Translations under genes and position numbers: made by a program | Notes under the pieces: model-generated | What the model saw: only the letters and a program-made list of their open reading frames with translations | What the model was told of the DNA's origin: nothing | Databases searched by the model: none | Part shown: piece after piece, positions 17,419 through 27,514 of the stretch | How positions within the stretch are numbered: position 1 is the stretch's first letter | How the letters are laid out: each line of letters begins with the position of its first letter | Assembly: GCF_015209585.1 (NCBI RefSeq) | Contig: NZ_JADEYR010000001.1 | Location: 124,001-188,000 of the forward strand | Origin: Brachybacterium epidermidis | Lineage (GTDB): Bacteria; Actinomycetota; Actinomycetes; Actinomycetales; Dermabacteraceae | Reading direction: 5' to 3' | DNA length: 64,000 nucleotides

Positions 17419-18900
17419 ATGGACGAGACCACCACAGCCCGCGAGACGATGCCCGCCGAGGGCGGCGTCGCAGATGCCGGCCCCGCAGAGCTCCGCACCG
17501 CGCGGGCCAGCACATCGGCGGAAGCGGCGCCCCGTCTGGGCGACGGCACGCCGGTGGTCCCCTCGCTGGTGCCCGGGGCGGCCCAGGAGGTGCTGCCTGA
17601 CATCGAGACCGGGGTGATCACCTACGTGCTGGACACCTCGGTGCTGCTGGCCGATCCGCTCTCGCTCACCCGCTTCGCCGAGCACGACATCGTGCTGCCG
17701 ATCGTGGTGGTCACCGAACTGGAGGCCAAGCGCCATCACCCCGACCTGGGGTACTTCGCCCGCCAGGCCCTGCGGATCCTCGACGACCTGCGCGAGCAGC
17801 ACGGCAACCTCGCGGTGCCCCTGCCCATCGGCCAGGAGGGCGGGCGCGTGCACGTGGAGCTGAACCACCAGTCCACCTCTTCCCTGCCCGATGGGTTCCG
17901 CCTGGGCGACAACGACACGCGCATCCTCGCGGTCGCCAAGAATCTGCAGCTCGAGGGCAAGCACGTGGTGCTGGTCTCCAAGGATCTGCCGATGCGGATC
18001 AAGGCCTCCGCCTCCGGCATCCACGCCGAGGAGTACCGCGCAGAGCTCGCTCGCGACCGCGGCTACACCGGCATGATCGCTGCCTCCGTGGACGAGCAGG
18101 CCATGGCCGACCTCTACGACGGGGAACTGGTGGAGATCCCCGAGATCGCCCACCATCCCGTGCACACCGGGCTCACCATCACCAGCCCGCGCGGATCGGC
18201 CCTGGGTCGCCTCACCAAGGACAAGAAGGTGCGCCTGGTGCCCGGGGACCAGACGGTGTTCGGGGTGTCCGGTCGCTCCGCCGAGCAGCGGGTGGCGATC
18301 GACCTGCTGCTGGACGAGTCCGTGGGGATCGTGTCCCTGGGGGGCCGCGCCGGTACCGGCAAGAGCGCCCTGGCGCTGTGCACCGGTCTGGAAGCGGTCC
18401 TGGAGCGCCGCACGCAGCGCAGGATCATGGTGTTCCGGCCCCTGTTCGCGGTGGGCGGCCAGGAGCTCGGATACCTGCCCGGCGACCAGAGCGAGAAGAT
18501 GGGGCCGTGGGGGCAGGCCGTGTTCGACACCCTGGGGTCGATGGTCTCCCAGAACGTGATCGACGAGGTCCTCTCCCGCGGGATGCTCGAGGTGCTGCCC
18601 CTGACCCACATCCGCGGCCGTTCCCTGCACGACGCCTTCGTGATCGTCGACGAGGCGCAGTCCCTTGAGCGCAACGTGCTGCTGACCATGCTCTCCCGCA
18701 TCGGCCAGAACTCCCGCGTCGTGCTCACCCATGACATCGCCCAGCGCGACAACCTGCGGATCGGCCGCTACGACGGCATCGCCTCCGTGGTCGAGGCCCT
18801 CAAGGAGCACGAGCTGTTCGGCCACATCACCCTGCAGCGCTCCGAGCGGTCCAAGGTCGCCGAGCTGGTCACCCACGTGCTGGACGAGCCCGTGCTGTGA
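17419..18900 (+). CDS. phoH2: PhoH-family ATPase with N-terminal PIN domain
   Basis: A 493-residue two-domain protein. The PIN RNase domain begins near residue 68 ([13 protein letters not shown]72; [22 protein letters not shown]). The C-terminal PhoH ATPase/helicase domain carries [13 protein letters not shown] (about 308-320), [11 protein letters not shown] and [10 protein letters not shown]. This PIN-PhoH fusion is the PhoH2 architecture, described as an RNA helicase/RNase. The region 17126-17418 upstream contains no gene and should hold the promoter. The first 60 residues are disordered in composition. Confidence 0.92.
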   Translation: MDETTTARETMPAEGGVADAGPAELRTARASTSAEAAPRLGDGTPVVPSLVPGAAQEVLPDIETGVITYVLDTSVLLADPLSLTRFAEHDIVLPIVVVTELEAKRHHPDLGYFARQALRILDDLREQHGNLAVPLPIGQEGGRVHVELNHQSTSSLPDGFRLGDNDTRILAVAKNLQLEGKHVVLVSKDLPMRIKASASGIHAEEYRAELARDRGYTGMIAASVDEQAMADLYDGELVEIPEIAHHPVHTGLTITSPRGSALGRLTKDKKVRLVPGDQTVFGVSGRSAEQRVAIDLLLDESVGIVSLGGRAGTGKSALALCTGLEAVLERRTQRRIMVFRPLFAVGGQELGYLPGDQSEKMGPWGQAVFDTLGSMVSQNVIDEVLSRGMLEVLPLTHIRGRSLHDAFVIVDEAQSLERNVLLTMLSRIGQNSRVVLTHDIAQRDNLRIGRYDGIASVVEALKEHELFGHITLQRSERSKVAELVTHVLDEPVL

Positions 18901-18937
18901 TGCTGCTGTGATGCGCGGGATGATCGACCGGGAGACG

Positions 18938-18968
18938 GCCCGAGCAGCAGCAGTGCTGCCGCTCGGGC
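18938..18968 (+). terminator. Hairpin after phoH
   Basis: An 8-bp GC-rich inverted repeat (18938-18945 with 18961-18968) lies 38 bases after the phoH stop and before the convergent fumC. A second small repeat near 18995-19010 may serve fumC. Neither has a T-run. Confidence 0.4.
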
Positions 18969-19020
18969 GCTGCGGAGAGCTCGAGCGCTGAGCCGACCGC
19001 CCCGCAGGCGGCCCCTTCGA

Positions 19021-20442
19021 TCAGCCCTTCGGCTCGGTCATGGACAGCACGTCCAGGGCCGAATCCAGCTGCTCCTCGGTGAGCTCGCCGCGCTCGACGA
19101 AGCCCAGCGCGAGGGTGGCCTCGCGCACGGAGATCTGCTCGGCCACGGCGTGCTTGGCGATCTTCGCGGCGTTCTCGTAGCCGATCAGCTTGTTCAGCGG
19201 GGTGACGATCGAGGGGGAGGCCTCAGCGTAGAAGCGTGCCTTCTCCTCGTTGGCGACCAGGCCGTCAACGGTCTTGTCGGCCAGCACGAGGGAGGCGTTG
19301 GCCAGCAGACGGATCGACTCCAGCAGGCTGGTGCCCATCAGCGGGATCTGCACGTTCAGCTCGAAGGAGCCCTGGGCCCCGCCCCAGGCGACCGCCGCGT
19401 CGTTGCCGATCACCTTGGCGCACACCATCAGCACGGCCTCGGGGATCACCGGGTTCACCTTGCCGGGCATGATCGAGGAGCCGGGCTGCAGGTCGGGGAT
19501 GGCGATCTCACCCAGGCCCGTGTTGGGGCCGGAGCCCATCCAGCGCAGGTCGTTGCAGATCTTGGTGATCGACACGGCGATGGTGCGCAGCGCACCGGAC
19601 ATCTCCACCAGGCCGTCGCGAGCGGACTGCGCCTCGAAGTGGTTGCGCGCCTCCGTCAGCGGCAGGCCCGTCTGCTCGGCGAGGTTGGCGATCACCTTCT
19701 GCGGGAATCCGGCCGGGGTGTTGATGCCCGTGCCCACGGCGGTGCCGCCCTGGGGGACCTCGGCGGTGCGCGGCAGGGCGGCCTCGACGCGCTCGATGCC
19801 GTAGCGCACGGCTGCCGCGTAGCCGCCGAACTCCTGCCCCAGGGTGACGGGGGTGGCGTCCATCAGGTGGGTGCGGCCGGCCTTGACGACGTGCTTCCAC
19901 GCCTCGGCCTTGGTCTCCAGTGCCTCCGCCAGGTGAGCCAGAGCCGGCAGCAGCTTCTCTGTCACCGCAGCGGTCACCGCGACATGCACCGAGGTGGGGA
20001 ACACGTCGTTGGAGGACTGCGAGGCGTTGACGTGGTCGTTGGGGTGCACGTCGATCCCGCCGGCGCGGCTGGCCAAGGTGGCCAGCACCTCGTTCATGTT
20101 CATGTTCGAGCTGGTGCCGGAACCGGTCTGGTACGTGTCCACCGGGAACTGGTCGTCGTGATCGCCCGCGATGACGGCATCGGCGGCGGTGACGATGGCG
20201 TCGGCGATCGCGGCATCCAGGACGCCCAGGTCCTTGTTGGCGCGGGCGGCGGCCTTCTTCACCTGGGCGAGGGCGTGGATGTGCGCGGGCTCGAGGCCCT
20301 GCCCCGAGATCGGGAAGTTCTCCACGGCGCGCTGGGTCTGGGCGCGGTACAGGGCGGAGGCGGGGACCCGCACCTCGCCCATGGTGTCGTGCTCGATGCG
20401 GTACTCGCCCTGGGTCGCGGGCGCGGTGGTGTTCTCGGACAA
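19021..20442 (-). CDS. fumC: Fumarate hydratase, class II
   Basis: A 473-residue TCA-cycle enzyme that hydrates fumarate to malate, active as a homotetramer. The family signature [12 protein letters not shown] is present, as are [15 protein letters not shown] and [17 protein letters not shown]. Length and start are standard. It is transcribed leftward, convergent with phoH. Confidence 0.96.
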   Translation of the reverse strand: MSENTTAPATQGEYRIEHDTMGEVRVPASALYRAQTQRAVENFPISGQGLEPAHIHALAQVKKAAARANKDLGVLDAAIADAIVTAADAVIAGDHDDQFPVDTYQTGSGTSSNMNMNEVLATLASRAGGIDVHPNDHVNASQSSNDVFPTSVHVAVTAAVTEKLLPALAHLAEALETKAEAWKHVVKAGRTHLMDATPVTLGQEFGGYAAAVRYGIERVEAALPRTAEVPQGGTAVGTGINTPAGFPQKVIANLAEQTGLPLTEARNHFEAQSARDGLVEMSGALRTIAVSITKICNDLRWMGSGPNTGLGEIAIPDLQPGSSIMPGKVNPVIPEAVLMVCAKVIGNDAAVAWGGAQGSFELNVQIPLMGTSLLESIRLLANASLVLADKTVDGLVANEEKARFYAEASPSIVTPLNKLIGYENAAKIAKHAVAEQISVREATLALGFVERGELTEEQLDSALDVLSMTEPKG

Positions 20443-20557
20443 GGTCTCTCCCTCGGTGTGCGGTCGGCGGTGACGGGACGTGGTGGATCGGGGTCAGATC
20501 TCGGGGTCAGGAAGCAGGGTAGGCGTGAGCGCTGCCGCGGCGGGCCGGGGGCGCGGA

Positions 20558-21469
20558 TCAGGTCAGCTCGTGGCTCCACGGCGGGTTGGCCCCGGAGCGG
20601 GAGACCGTCACGGCGGCCAGCCTCGCGGCGCGGCGCAGCACCCCGGCGACGTCGTCCGACGGCATCGCCGCGATCGCCTCACGGCGATCGGCTCCGAGCA
20701 GTCGCTTGTCGGCCAGGGCGTCGAGGATGCCCGCGCTGAAGGTGTCGCCGGCACCGACGGTGTCGACCACCTCCACACGCGGCGGGGCGACCTGCACCCG
20801 GCCGGAGTCGCTGAAGCCCACTGCGCCCTCTCCGCCGCGGGTGAGGACGGTCAGTCCGGGTCCGCTGCGCCGCCACGAGGCCACGACGTCCTCCACGTCC
20901 TCGGTGTCGTACAGCCAGGCCACGTCCTCGTCGGAGGACTTCACCACGTCGGCGCGGGCGATGATCGCCTCGATCCGCTCGCGGGCCTCGGCCGCATCAC
21001 CCATCAGGGTGGGGCGGGCATTGGGGTCGTAGCTGATGGTGGCCTGCCCGCGGTAGCGGTCCAGCACCTGGGCGACGGTGGCGGCGCCGGGGTGGAGCAC
21101 GGCGGCGATGGAGGAGGTGTGCACGGCGGTGATGCCGTCGGGCAGTCCGGATGGGTCTGGGTCCCAGGTCAGGTCGAAGGTGTAGGTGGCCGCCCCGCTG
21201 GCATCCAGCTGGGCTTCGGCGGTGGAGGTGGCGGCGCCGGTGATGCTGCCCGGGGTGAGCTCCACGCCGGACTCGGCGAGGTGGGCGCGGATCGCCTCGC
21301 CGCGCGCGTCGCTGCCGATGCGGGTGAGCAGGTGGGACGTGTAGCCCAGGCGTCCCAGCGCCACTGCCACGTTCATGGGGGAGCCGCCCGGGTGCTCAAC
21401 CCGATGGCCGTCCCCGTGGACGACGATATCGGTGAGGGCTTCTCCGAGGGTGAGGAATGTCGCGGTCAC
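20558..21469 (-). CDS. PfkB-family carbohydrate kinase (fructokinase-like)
   Basis: A 303-residue ribokinase-fold kinase. The N-terminal sugar-binding signature is HPGGSPMNVAVALGRLG, and the C-terminal ATP/anion-hole signature is DTVGAGDTFSAGILDAL with the catalytic Asp. The lack of a phosphofructokinase-specific motif and the overall length suggest a fructokinase or related sugar kinase; the substrate is not certain. It stands alone, 115 bases upstream of fumC on the same strand. Confidence 0.87.
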   Translation of the reverse strand: MTATFLTLGEALTDIVVHGDGHRVEHPGGSPMNVAVALGRLGYTSHLLTRIGSDARGEAIRAHLAESGVELTPGSITGAATSTAEAQLDASGAATYTFDLTWDPDPSGLPDGITAVHTSSIAAVLHPGAATVAQVLDRYRGQATISYDPNARPTLMGDAAEARERIEAIIARADVVKSSDEDVAWLYDTEDVEDVVASWRRSGPGLTVLTRGGEGAVGFSDSGRVQVAPPRVEVVDTVGAGDTFSAGILDALADKRLLGADRREAIAAMPSDDVAGVLRRAARLAAVTVSRSGANPPWSHELT

Positions 21470-21591
21470 CGTGCGATCATCGCAGGTTTCGTGGGGTGGG
21501 GCGAATGCGCGGCGGCATCGGGGGCGGCGCCGCAGACGGTGTGCCCCAGGACCCGGCGGAGCGGCGGCGCGGTTGCGGGGACAATGGGACC

Positions 21592-22182
21592 ATGCATGCC
21601 CCGGACGACACCCCCGCGCCCCGGCCGACCTCGCCGTACTCCCGGCTCACCAAGCAGAACACCTCCCTGCGCAACATCGTGTGGGCACTCGGGCTCACCA
21701 TGGCGATCGTGATCGTCGTGGGCTTCGCCTTCTTCGGTGCGGGGGATGACTCCTCCCCTGAGCCGCTGCCCAACTCCGGGCTGGACGTCGCGGCCAGCGC
21801 GGAGCGAGCCCAGGGGACCGCCCCGTACCCGGTCGCCGTACCGGAGGTGGGCGCGGAGTGGGCCGAGCGCTCCGCGCGCTACTCCGGCAGCCAGGAGCGC
21901 TGGGAGATCCGCTACTCCTCGCCGCAGGGGCACCTGGTGGCACTGGTGCAGGTCCCGGAGGTCTCCGCCCCCGTGCTCTCGGCGAGCCTGCCCGGGGCGT
22001 CGGTGCAGGAGGAGCGCGAGATCGCGGGCGTTCCCTGCCAGGTGGTCACCGGCGGCTCCGATGACGAGCCCCGCACGGGGCTGTCCTGCCAGGGCGAGGA
22101 CTGGGGCCTGCTCGTGCACGGCGGGGCGGAGATCGCAGAGCTCGAGGAGCTGGCCGAGGCGGCGATCACCTCGATCGGGTGA
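21592..22182 (+). CDS. DUF4245 domain-containing membrane-anchored protein
   Basis: A 196-residue protein with one N-terminal transmembrane helix (about residues 31-48, WALGLTMAIVIVVGFAFF) and an extracytoplasmic domain. PYPVAVPEVGAEW and the downstream RYSGSQERWEIRYSSPQG block match DUF4245. The family is actinobacterial, of unknown function, and is often found next to xseA/xseB, as here. ATG at 21592 places the helix at a normal distance; the longer open frame from 21457 is not supported. Confidence 0.85.
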   Translation: MHAPDDTPAPRPTSPYSRLTKQNTSLRNIVWALGLTMAIVIVVGFAFFGAGDDSSPEPLPNSGLDVAASAERAQGTAPYPVAVPEVGAEWAERSARYSGSQERWEIRYSSPQGHLVALVQVPEVSAPVLSASLPGASVQEEREIAGVPCQVVTGGSDDEPRTGLSCQGEDWGLLVHGGAEIAELEELAEAAITSIG

Positions 22183-22239
22183 ACCGGTCTCGACCAGTCT
22201 GCGGCGGACCGGCCAGCAGTGGAGCGGCCCGCCATGGGT

Positions 22240-22566
22240 TCACCCGTCGGACGGATCGTCCGTCCGCCGGGCCGCCACGGCCTGGTCCAGGCGCTCCCGT
22301 GCGCCGTCGAGCCACTGCTGGCAGCGGCGGGCGAGCATCTCGCCCCGCTCCCACAGGCCAATGGAGTCCTCCAGCCCGCCCTGCCCGCTCTCCAGTCGCC
22401 GCACCACCTCGGTGAGCTGGTCCCGGGCCGCCGCGTAGCTGAGCTCGGCGATGTCCGAGGGCAGCGGCTGCGGGTCGTCGCTGGGCTGCACCGCAGGCGC
22501 GGTGGTCGCGGTGGCTTCGGCGGGGGAGTCGGCGGAATCGGTGGGCTTGCTGGGGCGCGGGGTCAT
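22240..22566 (-). CDS. xseB: Exodeoxyribonuclease VII small subunit
   Basis: A 108-residue protein; the core helical hairpin (LSYAAARDQLTEVVRRLESG, then LEDSIGLWERGEMLARRCQQWL) is typical XseB, with a disordered N-terminal extension of about 40 residues. It binds multiple copies of XseA to form exonuclease VII, which degrades single-stranded DNA. It lies 88 bases downstream of xseA on the same strand. Confidence 0.93.
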   Translation of the reverse strand: MTPRPSKPTDSADSPAEATATTAPAVQPSDDPQPLPSDIAELSYAAARDQLTEVVRRLESGQGGLEDSIGLWERGEMLARRCQQWLDGARERLDQAVAARRTDDPSDG

Positions 22567-22654
22567 GGGGTCTCCGTTCGGGTGAGGGCGGATTCTCGGG
22601 CCGGCGGGGCGATCGAGGGCGAGGGCCGGCGACGGCGGGGTCGAGGTGGATGTG

Positions 22655-23950
22655 TCAGGGGGTGGGCGGCGGCTGGTACGGATCGTCCTCGGTGCGGCGC
22701 ACCCCGAAGCGACCGGCGGCCACACGCACGGACAGTGCCTGATCCACCGCCGCCTGCTGCGGGTCCCGCACCACGGTGCCCTGGGCGTCCTGCACCACCG
22801 CGTAGCCGCGCTCCAGGGTGGCCAGGGGGCTGAGTGCCCGTACCTGCCTGCGCAGGTGGCCGACCTCGTCCCGGGCCCGGTCCAGACGGGATCCCACCAG
22901 GGTGCGGGCCAGGCTGATGCGTGCGCGGATCTCATCGGCCCGGCCCGCCAGGATCGTCGAGGGGTTCTCCAGCACCGGACGGGAGCGGATCGCATCCAGG
23001 GTGGACTGTTCGCGCTCCAGGCGACTGCGCACCGCGGTGCGCAGTCGGGACCGGGACATGGTGAGCTGCTCGAGCTCGGCCTGGATGTCGGGTACCACGC
23101 GCTTGGCGGCATCGGTGGGGGTGGAGGCGCGCACATCTGCCACCAGGTCGATCAGGGGGGTGTCCACCTCGTGGCCGATCGCGGAGACGATCGGTGTGGT
23201 GGACGCCGCCACCAGGCGCACCAGCTGCTCGTCGGAGAACGGCAGCAGGTCCTCCAGCGAGCCGCCGCCGCGGGAGACGATGATGACCTCGACCTCCGGG
23301 AGGGAGTCGAGCTCCCGCAGCGCAGCGGAGACCTCCCGCACCGCCTTGGGGCCCTGCACGGCGACCTCCCGGATCGCGAACTCCACCGCGGGCCAGCGCC
23401 GCCGGGCGTTGACCACCACGTCCCGCTCCGCAGCGGATTCACGACCGCAGATCAGCCCCACGGTGCGCGGCAGGAACGGCAGCGGCTGCTTGCGAGAGGC
23501 GGCGAACAGGCCCTCCGCGGCCAGCACGCGCTTGAGCTGCTCCAGGCGGGCCAGCAGTTCGCCCAGCCCCACCGGGCGGATGTCGTCGGCCTCCAGCTGG
23601 AGGCTGCCGCGCCGGGTCCAGAACGTGGGCTTGGCGTGCACCACCACGCGCGCGCCCGGCACGGGCTCCATGGGCAGGGCCCGCAGCACGTGCTCACGGA
23701 TCGGCACCGAGAAGGACATGTCCACCTCGATGTCCCTCAGGGTCATGAACGACAGCCCCGACCCCGGGCGCCTGTTGAGCTGGACGATCTCGCCCTCCAC
23801 CCACAGCGGGGACATGCGCGCCACGTACTCGCCCACCTTCACTGACAGCTGGCGCAGCGGCCAGGGATTCTCCGCGGTGGTCTGCGCGGCGGTGGGCGCC
23901 AGGGTGCGGTGCTCCGCAGCGGCGACATCGCCCGGGGAGTGCTCAGTCAT
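22655..23950 (-). CDS. xseA: Exodeoxyribonuclease VII large subunit
   Basis: A 431-residue catalytic subunit of exonuclease VII. The N-terminal OB fold (about residues 32-125; LWVEGEIVQLNRRPGSG) is followed by the nuclease domain (VGLICGRESAAERDVV; IIVSRGGGSLEDLLPFSDE; AIGHEVDTPLIDLVADVRASTPTDAA) and a C-terminal coiled-coil. The start at 23950 gives a standard length; the frame is open further upstream but overlaps the divergent ispH. Confidence 0.95.
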   Translation of the reverse strand: MTEHSPGDVAAAEHRTLAPTAAQTTAENPWPLRQLSVKVGEYVARMSPLWVEGEIVQLNRRPGSGLSFMTLRDIEVDMSFSVPIREHVLRALPMEPVPGARVVVHAKPTFWTRRGSLQLEADDIRPVGLGELLARLEQLKRVLAAEGLFAASRKQPLPFLPRTVGLICGRESAAERDVVVNARRRWPAVEFAIREVAVQGPKAVREVSAALRELDSLPEVEVIIVSRGGGSLEDLLPFSDEQLVRLVAASTTPIVSAIGHEVDTPLIDLVADVRASTPTDAAKRVVPDIQAELEQLTMSRSRLRTAVRSRLEREQSTLDAIRSRPVLENPSTILAGRADEIRARISLARTLVGSRLDRARDEVGHLRRQVRALSPLATLERGYAVVQDAQGTVVRDPQQAAVDQALSVRVAAGRFGVRRTEDDPYQPPPTP

Positions 23951-24187
23951 GGAGCCCACTCTGGCACGAGGGTGCGACAGTCCGGCACGCCGACGCGACC
24001 CGGGGGAGATCCAACCGGCGGGGAGGAACCTGGGGCCTGAGCTGAGGAGCAGCAGCCGTGGCAAGGCCCTGTTGCCCCGAGCTGCATGAGCAGTGTTCGT
24101 CAGGAGATACCACGGCGCGTGTGGAGGGATGGTGAGGCATGCCCCAGCACCGTGCCCTCCCGGGTGTCGGTTCCCTACGATGGAGCG

Positions 24188-25276
24188 GTGAGCACCGGAA
24201 CCGTGTACCTGGCCGAACCGCGCGGATACTGCGCTGGCGTCGATCGCGCCGTCGTCGCCGTCGAGCGCGCCCTGGAGCACTACGACGAGACCGTCTACGT
24301 GCGCCACGAGATCGTCCACAACAAGTTCGTGGTGGACAGCCTGCGCGCCAAGGGCGCCGTGTTCGTCGACGAGGTCGACGAGATCCCCGAGGGGTCCCTG
24401 GTGATCTTCTCCGCCCACGGCATCTCCCCGAAGGTGCGCGAGATGGCCGAGCAGCGCAACCTCCGCACCATCGACGCCACCTGCCCACTGGTGACCAAGG
24501 TGCACAAGGAGGCGGTGCGCTTCGCACGCGAGGACTACGACATCCTGCTGGTGGGCCACGAGGGCCACGAGGAGGTCGAGGGCACCGCCGGGGAGGCCCC
24601 CGACCATGTCCAGATCGTCAACTCGCCCGATGACGTGGTCAACGTGACCGTGCGCGACCCCGAGAAGGTCGTGTGGCTCTCGCAGACCACCCTCAGCGTT
24701 GACGAGACCATGGAGACCGTGGACCGGCTTCGCGAGCGGTTCCCCACCCTGCAGTCCCCGCCCAGCGACGACATCTGCTACGCCACCCAGAACCGTCAGG
24801 TCGCGGTCAAGAAGATCGCCCCGCAGTCGGACCTGGTGCTGGTGGTCGGTTCCCCGAACTCCTCCAACTCCGTGCGTCTGATGGAGGTGGCCAAGGAGGC
24901 CGGCGCCAAGGCCTCCCACCGCATCGACTCCGTGGCCGAGCTGCGTGAGGAGTGGTTCGAGGGAGTGGAGACCGTGGGCGTGACCTCCGGTGCCTCCGTG
25001 CCCGACGTGCTGGTCCAGCAGCTGCTGGCCGAGCTCGCCGAGCGCGGCTACGGCGATGTGAAGCCGGTGCGCACCGCCACCGAGGACCTCATGTTCTCCC
25101 TGCCGCGCGAGCTGCGCCAGGAGATGAAGGCGCGCGGCGTCAACGATCGCCGCTCCCGCCCCACGGGTGAACGCGCCACCGCCGAGTCCGGGTCCCTGGG
25201 AGCCAACCCCTCCCAGCCCTCCGGGAAGGTGCAGGACGTCCGCGAGAACCCGGAACAGGGTGCCGGACTGGGCTGA
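24188..25276 (+). CDS. ispH: 4-hydroxy-3-methylbut-2-enyl diphosphate reductase
   Basis: A 362-residue iron-sulfur enzyme that makes IPP and DMAPP in the last step of the MEP pathway. The three cluster cysteines are C15 ([10 protein letters not shown]), C99 (DATCPLV) and C197 ([11 protein letters not shown]); the proton-donor Glu of the family is not checked. The GTG at 24188 is chosen because the family starts right before [12 protein letters not shown]; the frame is open to 24086. The C-terminal 35 residues are a disordered tail. The divergent xseA start is about 240 bases away. Confidence 0.95.
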   Translation: MSTGTVYLAEPRGYCAGVDRAVVAVERALEHYDETVYVRHEIVHNKFVVDSLRAKGAVFVDEVDEIPEGSLVIFSAHGISPKVREMAEQRNLRTIDATCPLVTKVHKEAVRFAREDYDILLVGHEGHEEVEGTAGEAPDHVQIVNSPDDVVNVTVRDPEKVVWLSQTTLSVDETMETVDRLRERFPTLQSPPSDDICYATQNRQVAVKKIAPQSDLVLVVGSPNSSNSVRLMEVAKEAGAKASHRIDSVAELREEWFEGVETVGVTSGASVPDVLVQQLLAELAERGYGDVKPVRTATEDLMFSLPRELRQEMKARGVNDRRSRPTGERATAESGSLGANPSQPSGKVQDVRENPEQGAGLG

Positions 25277-25308
25277 CGAACAGGCCGATCACCCGGAATG
25301 ATGGCCGG

Positions 25309-27426
25309 GTGAGCTCACCCATGCCGCTTGGTCCCGCTCCTGCTCCGGCCACCATCCCGGGCGCACAGCCGTCCAAAGACGCGGATGCACCGCGGGTGCG
25401 CCCCTCGCGCTGGCGTCACGCGGTGCCCGGGTCCACGGCGATGGCCTCCGCGCTGCTCACGGCGCTGGTGGCGGCACTGGTGGTGATGGCAGGCCCCGCA
25501 TCCCCGGCCCTCGCCGAGGGCTACAACACCGGCCGCACCGCCCCGTCGATGCTGGTGTTCGACGCCTCCGGCTCCATGCGCGCGGAGGACGTGGACGGTC
25601 GCAGCCGCATGGACGTGGCCAAGGAGGCCGTCTCGGGCCTGGTGCCGATGCTGCCCGACGACGCCGCCGTGGGGCTGATGACCTACGGCAACTCGGACCC
25701 GCAGACGGCCAGCAGTCAAGAAGCAGGCTGCCAGGACGTCAAGCTTCTGGTGGAGGCCGACGGCCTGGACCGGGAACGACTGCTGCAGGAGATCGACGGG
25801 GTGCAGCCCTCCGGCTACACCCCCATCGGTCTCTCCCTGCGGAAGGCCACCGAGGCGCTGCCCGAGGCGGAGATGCGTTCGATCGTGCTGGTCTCCGATG
25901 GCATCGACGAGTGCGGGGGACCGCCCCCGTGCGAGGTCGCAGGGGAACTCGCTCAGCAGCACCCGGAGATGCGCATCCACACCATCGGGTTCAAGGCCGA
26001 GCAGGCAGCCCGGGACGAGCTGGCCTGCATCGCCGAGGCCACCGGTGGCACCTTCGCCGACGCCACCGACGCCGAGACGTTGCGCGATGAGCTGCTGGTC
26101 AAGATGACCCGTGCGATCCAGGGCTACTCCTCCGCGGGCAGCCCGATCACCGGCGGGACCAGCCTCGAAGAGGCCGTGGACCTGGTGCCCGGCTCCTACC
26201 TGGACGTGCTCGAGCACGGCAGCCCCGCGATCGACGACGGAGAGGGTCACTCCCGCTACTACCGGTTGCAGATCGCACCTGGCGAGATCGCCCACGTGGC
26301 GGCCACCATGGTGCTGCCCGGGGGCGACGGCGCCACGAACAAGCTCGCCCAGCTCCAGCTGCGCACCTTCGCCCCCGACGGCACCGACTGCCGCATCGGG
26401 AATCTCGATGCCCGGGCCGAGGCCGATCTGGGTGACGGGCCGATCACGGCCTCCATCGCCACCCCGCGGATGGGGCAGACCGAGAAGCTCTCCTGCTTCG
26501 GAGCGGATGCCGATGGCACGGTGATCCTGCAGGTGGAGCGCACCGGCAACCCGTCGCAGGACCAGGCGATCCCCGTGGAGGTGCAGTTCTTCGCCGAGGA
26601 GGAGGTGGACCCCTCGGGGCTGCCGCCGGCGGTGAAATGGCCGCGCCAGATCGACCCGCTGCCCGTCCCCACGAACGGACAGCAGGTGCAGCCGGCCTTC
26701 TCCTTCGCCTCGGCGGTGCACGCGGGCAGTGGCCCCCTGCGCGGCACCATCATCCCTGGTGAGGTGCAGTTCTTCCGGGTGCCCGTGCACTACGGACAGC
26801 AGGTGCGCACAGCCCTCGTGCTGGGCGAGTTCGAGCCCCCGCCGGGCATGGACCTGACTCTGCACGCCACGCTCATCTCGCCCCTGCGCGAGGACGTGTA
26901 CTCGATGGTCTCGCCCGATGGCGATGCGGATTCCGGCGGCCACTCGGCGGCGGCGGAGCCGGGCCTGCAGGTACAGCTCAACCAGGCCACGGCCGTGCAG
27001 TTCAAGAACCGGGAACAGGGAGGAACCGAAGCCCGCAGCTCCTACCTGGCCGGCGACTACTACCTGCAGCTGACGATGGTCCCCTCCCGGTACGACGGTG
27101 ACCGGCTGTTCGAGGTGCCCTACACGATCGACATCGACGCTGCGGGCGAGGCTGCTGAGGGGCCGGAGCTGGACGGTCAGGGCGCGGCCTCCGCGCAGGA
27201 CCGCACCGCGGCCGACCCGGGCCAGGTGCCTGCAGCGTCCAACGGGGGCGGTTCGGACGGGGGAGGCGAAGGGCCCGGCGACATCGAGGACGGGCCATCA
27301 GAGCAGAGCGGCGGTGGGTGGTCCTTGCCACCGCTGGCCTGGGCACTCATCGCCGGAACCGCGGGAGGCATCGTGGTGGCGGTCGCCGCCATCGCCGCTG
27401 TGGCGCTGGTGAGGCGCGGCCGCTGA
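25309..27426 (+). CDS. von Willebrand factor A domain membrane-anchored protein
   Basis: A 705-residue exported protein. An N-terminal signal/anchor (about residues 44-68, ALLTALVAALVVMAGPASPALA) precedes a VWA domain with an intact MIDAS: DASGSM (D85, S87, S89), a later Thr in SGYTPIG and SDGID. A long beta-rich middle region follows, then a Gly/Ser linker and a C-terminal transmembrane helix (about 678-702) with RRGR facing the cytoplasm. A GTG start at 25309 and an ATG five codons on are both plausible. The partner and ligand are unknown. It lies 32 bases after ispH. Confidence 0.83.
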   Translation: MSSPMPLGPAPAPATIPGAQPSKDADAPRVRPSRWRHAVPGSTAMASALLTALVAALVVMAGPASPALAEGYNTGRTAPSMLVFDASGSMRAEDVDGRSRMDVAKEAVSGLVPMLPDDAAVGLMTYGNSDPQTASSQEAGCQDVKLLVEADGLDRERLLQEIDGVQPSGYTPIGLSLRKATEALPEAEMRSIVLVSDGIDECGGPPPCEVAGELAQQHPEMRIHTIGFKAEQAARDELACIAEATGGTFADATDAETLRDELLVKMTRAIQGYSSAGSPITGGTSLEEAVDLVPGSYLDVLEHGSPAIDDGEGHSRYYRLQIAPGEIAHVAATMVLPGGDGATNKLAQLQLRTFAPDGTDCRIGNLDARAEADLGDGPITASIATPRMGQTEKLSCFGADADGTVILQVERTGNPSQDQAIPVEVQFFAEEEVDPSGLPPAVKWPRQIDPLPVPTNGQQVQPAFSFASAVHAGSGPLRGTIIPGEVQFFRVPVHYGQQVRTALVLGEFEPPPGMDLTLHATLISPLREDVYSMVSPDGDADSGGHSAAAEPGLQVQLNQATAVQFKNREQGGTEARSSYLAGDYYLQLTMVPSRYDGDRLFEVPYTIDIDAAGEAAEGPELDGQGAASAQDRTAADPGQVPAASNGGGSDGGGEGPGDIEDGPSEQSGGGWSLPPLAWALIAGTAGGIVVAVAAIAAVALVRRGR

Positions 27427-27450
27427 GCGTGATGCGCCTGCCAACGGCGT

Positions 27451-27493
27451 CGCGCCCGCCAGGACCGCCGCAGGGCAGGTCCGGACGGGCGCG
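27451..27493. terminator. Hairpin between convergent VWA and TRAP genes
   Basis: The outer arms (27451-27458 and 27486-27493) and inner arms (27462-27466 and 27478-27482) pair into one interrupted GC-rich stem midway between two convergent stop codons. It is a candidate bidirectional terminator. Confidence 0.55.
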
Positions 27494-27514
27494 AGGCCAC
27501 GGCCCAGCCGGGTC

